Both the position numbers and the translations under genes were made by a program. Under the pieces are notes generated by a model that was not told where the DNA came from, searched no databases, and saw nothing but the letters and a program-made list of their open reading frames with translations. A stretch of DNA of 64,000 bases, taken from contig NZ_CP107913.1 of the NCBI RefSeq assembly GCF_036014115.1, forward strand, positions 1,984,001 to 2,048,000, read 5' to 3'. Positions 59,194 to 64,000 of this stretch are shown in pieces (within the stretch, counting starts at the first letter, position 1; each line of letters begins with the position of its first letter). Source of the DNA: Streptomyces sp. NBC_00448. GTDB lineage: Bacteria > Actinomycetota > Actinomycetes > Streptomycetales > Streptomycetaceae.

Positions 59194-60846
59194 GTGCCCG
59201 TTGCAAGAGGAGTGAAGATAGGCATCATCGGCGCCGTCTGCGCCGGGATGTTCGGCGTGGCCGGCTACGGCGCCTACAACATGTACACGGCGCTGGACGG
59301 CTCGGGGGGCGGCGGGGGCACGCGCACCGTGGCGAACACGGACCCGACGTCGGCCCCGAAGCCGCCGTCGGCCCAGCAGGTCGCGGACACCGCGCACAGG
59401 TTCCTGACCGCGTGGGCCGCCGGTCAGACCGCGAAGGCGGCGGCCGCCACGGACGCGGCGGACGCCGCGACGACCGACCTCACCGACTTCCACCAGCAGG
59501 GACACGTCACGTCGGTGGCGATCAGCGGCATCGCCCCGACCACCGGTGCGTCCGGCGGCGCGTCGTTCACGGTCACCGCGCGCCTGTCGTACGACGGCAT
59601 CACGTCCACCTGGACGTACGCCTCGGCGCTCACCGTGGACCGCGACTCCGCCGGCGACGTGGCCGTCACGTGGAAGCCCTCCGTGCTCAACCCGGCGCTG
59701 GCGGACGGTGACTCGGTGGTCACCGGGACCGCGAAGTCGCCCGGGATCGATGTCACCGACCGGCACGGAAAGGTGCTCACCGGCAAGAGCTACCCGTCGC
59801 TGGCCCGGATCATCGAGGACCTCAAGTCCCGCCACGGCGACCAGGTCAAGGGCGGCACCGCGGGCATCGAGACCTACGTGCAGCACAGCGACGGGTCTGC
59901 CGGGAAGGTGCTGAAGGTGCTGCGCAAGGGCCGGAACAAGAAGCTCCCGACGACGCTGGACGCGGATGTGCAGGCCGCCGCGGAGAAGGCGGTGAAGAGC
60001 AAGAACGGCGCCGGGGTCACCGCGCTGAACATCTACGACGGCACCATCCTGGCGGTCGCCAACAGCGACCCGAGCGGCACCGACATCGCGCTCCAGGGCG
60101 CGGACGCCCCCGGCTCCACGATGAAGATCGTCACGTCCGCCGCGCTGCTCGAACGCGGCATGGGGCCCGGCTCGTCCGCCCCGTGCAAGAGCACGGACAA
60201 CGTGGCCAACGGCCGGATGTACAAGAACGACTCGCCGAGCCTGCAGAACGCGAACGCCGATCTGCGCTGGGACTTCGCGAACTCCTGCAACACCGGCTTC
60301 ATCACGCAGGCGCCCGCGCTCGGCGCCACCGGACTGCGGGACACCGCCGCCCAGTTCGGGCTCACCAAGCCGTGGAACATCGGCACCGCCACCCCGGACG
60401 ACCAGCCGAGCTTCCCCGACGGCAGCGGGCCCGACGAGCTGACCTCCGAGATGATCGGGCAGGGCAAGGTGGTGGCGAACCCGATGATCATGGCGTCGGT
60501 CGCCGCCACGGCGGCCACCGGCAGCTTCCACGAGCCGCGGATCGTGGCCGCGAGCATGATCGACGGCCGGATCTCCGCGGCCGGCGTCGGTTCCCGGGTG
60601 TCGGGCGACCTGCGGCAGCTGATGCGCGCGGCCATCACGAACGGCACCGCCACCGGCGTCATGAGCGGCTTCGGCTCCGACTCGGGCGCGAAGACCGGCT
60701 CGGCCGAGGTCGACGGCCAGGCCGCCACCAACGGCTGGTTCACCGCGTACGCGGGCGGCGTGGCGGTGGCCGCGGTCGTCCACGACGCCGGGTTCGGCAA
60801 CACCTCCGCGGGGCCGATCGTGGCGCAGGTGCTGCGGGCGTCCTGA
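59194..60846 (+). CDS. Class B penicillin-binding protein (MecA_N plus transpeptidase)
   Basis: A 550-aa membrane-anchored peptidoglycan transpeptidase. One helix (residues ~8-30) anchors it; an NTF2-like MecA_N domain spans ~60-165; the transpeptidase has SxxK (Ser308 in PGSTMKI), SxN (Ser364 in SCNTGF) and KTG (499-501). The dimerisation domain between is short. GTG 59194 follows a G-rich ribosome site. A SigE-like promoter lies upstream, so wall stress may induce it. MecA_N-type PBPs are often low-affinity for beta-lactams. It lies one gene from the phenolic-lipid operon. Confidence 0.9.
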   Translation: MPVARGVKIGIIGAVCAGMFGVAGYGAYNMYTALDGSGGGGGTRTVANTDPTSAPKPPSAQQVADTAHRFLTAWAAGQTAKAAAATDAADAATTDLTDFHQQGHVTSVAISGIAPTTGASGGASFTVTARLSYDGITSTWTYASALTVDRDSAGDVAVTWKPSVLNPALADGDSVVTGTAKSPGIDVTDRHGKVLTGKSYPSLARIIEDLKSRHGDQVKGGTAGIETYVQHSDGSAGKVLKVLRKGRNKKLPTTLDADVQAAAEKAVKSKNGAGVTALNIYDGTILAVANSDPSGTDIALQGADAPGSTMKIVTSAALLERGMGPGSSAPCKSTDNVANGRMYKNDSPSLQNANADLRWDFANSCNTGFITQAPALGATGLRDTAAQFGLTKPWNIGTATPDDQPSFPDGSGPDELTSEMIGQGKVVANPMIMASVAATAATGSFHEPRIVAASMIDGRISAAGVGSRVSGDLRQLMRAAITNGTATGVMSGFGSDSGAKTGSAEVDGQAATNGWFTAYAGGVAVAAVVHDAGFGNTSAGPIVAQVLRAS

Positions 60847-60894
60847 CCGGCGAGGCCGTACGGGCGGCGGGGGCGGCCCGCGCCGCTCGTACGG

Positions 60895-61749
60895 TCAGGC
60901 CAGCGCGTCGCCGTGCAGGAGGAGCAGCGTGACGGCGGTGACCGCCATCGCCAAGGTGGTGAGGAACGGCAGCCGGCTGTGCCGGCCCGCGCCCGCGGTG
61001 CGGACCGTGGCGACCGCCAGCACGCCGGTCACGGCGAGCGCCGCCCACCCGGCGCGACCGACCGGCCCCGGCGGGCCGAAGACGAGGACCGCGGCCGCGG
61101 CCAGCAGCGGCACCGGGGCGAGCAGGCGGCTGCGGCGCCGCCCGATCCGCTGCGGCAGGCCGCGCACGCCCGCGGCCAGGTCCGCGTCGATGTCCGGCAG
61201 CACGTTCGTGACGTGGGCGCCGACGCCGAGCAGCGCGCCCGCCGCGACCGCCCAGCCCGGCGGGACCGGGTGCCCGGGCAGGCCCAGCGTCACGAACGCG
61301 GGCAGCAGCCCGAACCCGACGGCGTACGGCAGCCACGACAGCGCGGTGCGCTTCACGCCCAGGTTGTACGCCCATGCCGCCGCGACCCCGGTCAGGTGCG
61401 CGGCGCCGGCCGCCAGCCCGCAGGCCAGCGAGGCCACGACGCACACGGCGAGCGCCCCCGCGGCCGCGGCCGCGGCCATGCCGCGTGTCGGCGCCCCCGC
61501 CGCCAGCGGCTTGTCCGTGCGGCCCGCCGCCCGGTCCCGTTCGACGTCCACGACGTCGTTGCACCAGCCCACCGACGCCTGACCGCTCAGCACCGCGGCC
61601 GCGACCAGCCCGCAGCCGCCCGCACCCCGCCCCGACGCCCCGGCGAGCGCCGTCACCAGCACCGTCACCGCCACGGTCGGCTCCGGATGCGACGCCTTCA
61701 CCAGCCCCCACGCCACCCCGCCCGTACCCGCACCCGCGTCGACCGCCAC
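60895..61749 (-). CDS. UbiA family prenyltransferase
   Basis: A 284-aa membrane prenyltransferase. The first Asp-rich motif reads NDVVDVERD and a second DIDAD; about eight helices surround them. It transfers a polyprenyl group to an aromatic or quinone acceptor. GTG 61749 follows TAGCGT by 6 bases (leaderless). It is divergent from the type III polyketide synthase, so the acceptor may be an alkylresorcinol-derived quinone, or the enzyme may be part of another pathway. Confidence 0.87.
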   Translation of the reverse strand: MAVDAGAGTGGVAWGLVKASHPEPTVAVTVLVTALAGASGRGAGGCGLVAAAVLSGQASVGWCNDVVDVERDRAAGRTDKPLAAGAPTRGMAAAAAAGALAVCVVASLACGLAAGAAHLTGVAAAWAYNLGVKRTALSWLPYAVGFGLLPAFVTLGLPGHPVPPGWAVAAGALLGVGAHVTNVLPDIDADLAAGVRGLPQRIGRRRSRLLAPVPLLAAAAVLVFGPPGPVGRAGWAALAVTGVLAVATVRTAGAGRHSRLPFLTTLAMAVTAVTLLLLHGDALA

Positions 61750-61908
61750 CCCACCACGCTAGGCGGCGGGGCTCCCGTACGCCGTGACGGCTCGCCGTCA
61801 CCACGGCTCCCGACCTCCGCGGGAGAACCGCGCGCCCGGCCCCGCACCGGCCGCCAGGTTCCGGAACGGCAGAACGGGGCAGCCCGGCGGGTTGATACGG
61901 CCACGTTT

Positions 61909-61928
61909 GGACGGATTTGACGCCGTCC
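61909..61928. promoter_or_regulatory. Inverted repeat at the polyketide synthase promoter
   Basis: GGACGG and CCGTCC flank ATTTGACG, giving a 20-bp site that ends 4 bases before the -10 TATGCT (61933-61938) of the polyketide synthase gene. A protein bound here would block that promoter. Confidence 0.45.
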
Positions 61929-61944
61929 TTCCTATGCTGAGGCA

Positions 61945-63018
61945 ATGAGCCGAATCGTGGGCGTCCACGCGGTGCTGCCGCCGTACCGGTACCCGCAGCA
62001 CGAAATCAGGGATGCCCTCGTGGAGATGGGAGCGGTGGGCCCGGAGGGCCGGGGCGTGCTGGACCGTATCCACGCGGCGTCCACGGTGAAGTGCAGGTAC
62101 CTGGCGATGCCGTTGGAGCGGTACGGCACGTTGGGCGGGTTCGGCGAGGCGAACGCCGCTTACGTGAGCGCGGCGACGGAGTTGGCGCAGGAAGCCGTCA
62201 GGGGCGCCCTGCACCGCGCGGACATCGCCGCCGCCGACGTGGAGTTGGTGGTGTCGACGTCGGTGACGGGCCTGGCCGTGCCGTCGATCGAAGCGCGGCT
62301 GGCCGCCCGGTGGGGGCTGCCCGCGCACGTCAAGCGCGTCCCGATCTTCGGGCTGGGCTGCGTCGCGGGAGCCGCGGGGCTCGCCCGGGTGCACGACTAC
62401 CTCGAAGGGCACCCGCACGGCGTGGCGGTGCTGCTCTGCGTGGAGTTGTGCTCGCTGACGGTGCAACGCGGTGACCCGTCCATCGCGAACGTGGTGGCGA
62501 GTTCCCTCTTCGGCGACGGCGCGGCCGCGCTGGTGGCGGTCGGCCGGGAGCACCCGGCGGCGCGGGCGCGGGGCCCCGAGCGGGGCCCCGAAACGGTGGC
62601 GACCCGCAGCCACCTCTACCCGGACACCGAACGCCTGCTCGGCTGGGACATCGCCGACAGCGGCTTCCGGATCGTCCTGGGCAGCGACCTGCCGGACACG
62701 GTGCTGCGCCATCTCGGCCCGGAGGTACGGGAGTTCCTCACCGACCACGACCTGAAACCGGAGGACGTCACGGGCTGGATCTGCCACCCGGGCGGCCCGA
62801 AGGTGCTGGAGGCGGTCCGGGAGACCCTCGATCTGCCCGCGCGCGCCCTGGAGTTGACGTGGCGCTCGCTCGCTGAGGTCGGCAACCTCTCCTCCGCCTC
62901 CGTGCTGCACATCCTGCGCGACACCCTGGACCGGCGCCTGCCGCTGCCCGGGACCCCCGGCCTGATGCTCTCGATGGGCCCGGGCTTCAGCTCCGAACTC
63001 GTCCTTCTCCGTTGGTAG
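61945..63018 (+). CDS. Type III polyketide synthase, alkylresorcinol synthase-like
   Basis: A 357-aa chalcone-synthase-fold enzyme. The catalytic triad is Cys139 (FGLGCVAGA), His281 (CHPGGPKVL) and Asn314 (GNLSSASVL). It extends long-chain acyl-CoA with malonyl or methylmalonyl units to resorcinol lipids, as judged from its neighbours, which match the SrsA-SrsB-SrsC order of the phenolic-lipid pathway of Streptomyces griseus. TATGCT lies 6 bases before the ATG (leaderless). A pyrone product is an alternative. Confidence 0.85.
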   Translation: MSRIVGVHAVLPPYRYPQHEIRDALVEMGAVGPEGRGVLDRIHAASTVKCRYLAMPLERYGTLGGFGEANAAYVSAATELAQEAVRGALHRADIAAADVELVVSTSVTGLAVPSIEARLAARWGLPAHVKRVPIFGLGCVAGAAGLARVHDYLEGHPHGVAVLLCVELCSLTVQRGDPSIANVVASSLFGDGAAALVAVGREHPAARARGPERGPETVATRSHLYPDTERLLGWDIADSGFRIVLGSDLPDTVLRHLGPEVREFLTDHDLKPEDVTGWICHPGGPKVLEAVRETLDLPARALELTWRSLAEVGNLSSASVLHILRDTLDRRLPLPGTPGLMLSMGPGFSSELVLLRW

Positions 63019-63025
63019 GCCGCCG

Positions 63026-63586
63026 ATGACGTCGTTCGCCCCGTCCACCGCGTACACCGTGCTGGTGCTGCTGGTCGCCGCCGAGCGGCTGGCCGAACTG
63101 GCCACCGCACGGCGCAACGCGGCGTGGAGCCGTGCCCGCGGCGGCGTCGAGCACGGCCGCGGCCACTACCCGGTGATGGTGCTGCTGCACACCGCCTTGC
63201 TGGCCGGGTGCCTGGTGGAGACCGGGTGGGGCGGGCGGCCGTTCGTGCCCGCGCTCGGCTGGCCGATGCTCGTACTCGCCCTGGCCGCACAGGCGTTGCG
63301 CTGGTGGTGCATCCGCACGCTCGGGCCGCGCTGGAACACCCGGGTGATCGTGGTGCCGGGGCTGCCGCTGGTGGACGGCGGACCGTACCGGTGGATGGGC
63401 CACCCCAACTACCTCGCGGTCGTCGTCGAGGGCGCGGCGCTGCCGCTGGTGCACGGCGCCTGGATCACCGCGATCTGCTTCACGCTGCTCGACGCGCCAC
63501 TGCTCGCGGTCCGGCTGCGCTGCGAGAACGCGGCGCTGGCGCTCGCCCCCGACGCGGCGCCGCCCGTCGCGGTGGCCGCGCCGTGA
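63026..63586 (+). CDS. ICMT-like membrane methyltransferase, SrsB-like
   Basis: A 186-aa integral membrane methyltransferase of the isoprenylcysteine carboxyl methyltransferase type. NTRVIVVPGLPLVDGGPYRWMGHPNYLAVVVEG carries the SAM-binding PYRxxRHPNY-like motif. In the phenolic lipid pathway it methylates the resorcinol hydroxyl. It starts 7 bases after the synthase stop and overlaps the flavoprotein gene by four bases. Confidence 0.85.
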   Translation: MTSFAPSTAYTVLVLLVAAERLAELATARRNAAWSRARGGVEHGRGHYPVMVLLHTALLAGCLVETGWGGRPFVPALGWPMLVLALAAQALRWWCIRTLGPRWNTRVIVVPGLPLVDGGPYRWMGHPNYLAVVVEGAALPLVHGAWITAICFTLLDAPLLAVRLRCENAALALAPDAAPPVAVAAP

Positions 63587-64000
63587 TCGACCTGCTGGTC
63601 GCCGGGGGCGGGCCGGCCGGGCTGGCCACCGCGATCCACGCGGCGCGCGCGGGGCTCGACGTGGTGGTGGCCGAGCCCCGGCCGGGTCCGGTGGACAAGG
63701 CGTGCGGCGAGGGGCTGATGCCCGCTGCCGTACGGGCGCTGGCCGACCTCGGGGTGGCCGTCGGCGGGCGCCCGCTGCGCGGCATCCGCTACGTCGACGC
63801 CCGGTACGAGGCCGAGGCGCACTTCCGGGCCGGGCCCGGGCGGGGGGTGCGGCGCACCGAGCTGCACGCGGCGCTCGCCCACCGGGTCGCCCAACTCGGC
63901 GTGCCCGTACTGCCGTTGCGGATCGACGCGGTACGGCAGGGCCCGGACGGGGTGACCGCGGCCGGACTCGCCGCACGCTACCTCGCCGCCGCGGACGGAC
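63583..64000 (+). CDS. FAD-dependent hydroxylase, SrsC-like (cut by right edge)
   Basis: The first 139 residues of a flavoprotein monooxygenase. LLVAGGGPAGLATAIHAARAGLDVVVAEPR binds FAD, and DKACGEGLMPAAVRAL is typical of the geranylgeranyl-reductase/aromatic hydroxylase branch. It should hydroxylate the methylated alkylresorcinol toward a quinol. GTG 63583 overlaps the methyltransferase stop (GTGA). The rest lies outside the window. Confidence 0.82.
   Translation, partial: MIDLLVAGGGPAGLATAIHAARAGLDVVVAEPRPGPVDKACGEGLMPAAVRALADLGVAVGGRPLRGIRYVDARYEAEAHFRAGPGRGVRRTELHAALAHRVAQLGVPVLPLRIDAVRQGPDGVTAAGLAARYLAAADG

Noticed and set aside
56173-60783. 1536-aa open frame on the minus strand across several genes
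   Set aside because: It runs antisense to the SDR, SRPBCC, VOC and PBP genes, which have clear motifs; no family similarity of its own.

Overview
The window looks like chromosomal DNA from a streptomycete or close relative (Streptomycetaceae). It is very GC-rich with third codon positions almost all G/C, it uses GTG and even TTG starts, and many genes begin 6-8 bases after a TANNNT box, which is leaderless transcription. The gene set (SsuABCD, SrsABC-type phenolic lipid genes, FecCD-type iron uptake, many divergent MarR/TetR/LysR/AraC pairs) fits the same group. I see no tRNA, rRNA, CRISPR array, integrase or transposase.

Layout. 0.5-4.5 kb: a large secreted glycoside hydrolase with two duplicated C-terminal module pairs. 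4.6-14 kb: housekeeping and accessory genes, namely a MORN-type YwqK protein, a conserved unknown, an M20 amidohydrolase, a solitary LanC-like cyclase, an alpha/beta hydrolase, AraC and LysR regulators, an NTF2-like protein, a divergent IMP dehydrogenase and an NmrA/MarR divergent pair. 15-21 kb: a GT-C-like membrane protein facing a set of a membrane-anchored molybdopterin oxidoreductase, a small membrane protein, a sugar-nucleotide epimerase and a DUF2064 transferase. 21-27 kb: kdpDE without kdpFABC, divergent from a KimA-like potassium permease. 27.8-33.3 kb: an AraC regulator and an iron-siderophore ABC system flanked by IdeR/DmdR-type iron boxes. 33.4-38.6 kb: phosphoketolase and an MMPL exporter, separated by an unusual 570-bp gap with an AT-rich inverted repeat and a G-quadruplex-like tract. 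39-44.8 kb: a signal-less binding-protein homologue, an SDR/TetR pair with twin operators, a GNAT, an EamA/MarR pair with twin operators and a HAD phosphatase.

45.2-52.7 kb is a sulfonate-sulfur locus: a small leader peptide ending in a Cys-containing motif, an alpha/beta hydrolase, a truncated ketopantoate-reductase-like domain, ssuC, ssuB, ssuA and ssuD, then a LysR gene facing a flavin reductase that could supply reduced FMN. 52.7-58.5 kb holds an unknown small protein, a LacI regulator, a frameshifted remnant, fumarylacetoacetase, a zinc-ribbon SDR lacking the usual catalytic tyrosine, and an SRPBCC protein.

58.6-64 kb holds a VOC protein, a class B penicillin-binding protein behind an ECF-sigma-like promoter, and an operon of type III polyketide synthase, methyltransferase and flavoprotein (SrsABC order), with a UbiA prenyltransferase transcribed divergently. 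The final gene runs off the right edge. The first gene, of which only 20 codons are visible, runs off the left edge.
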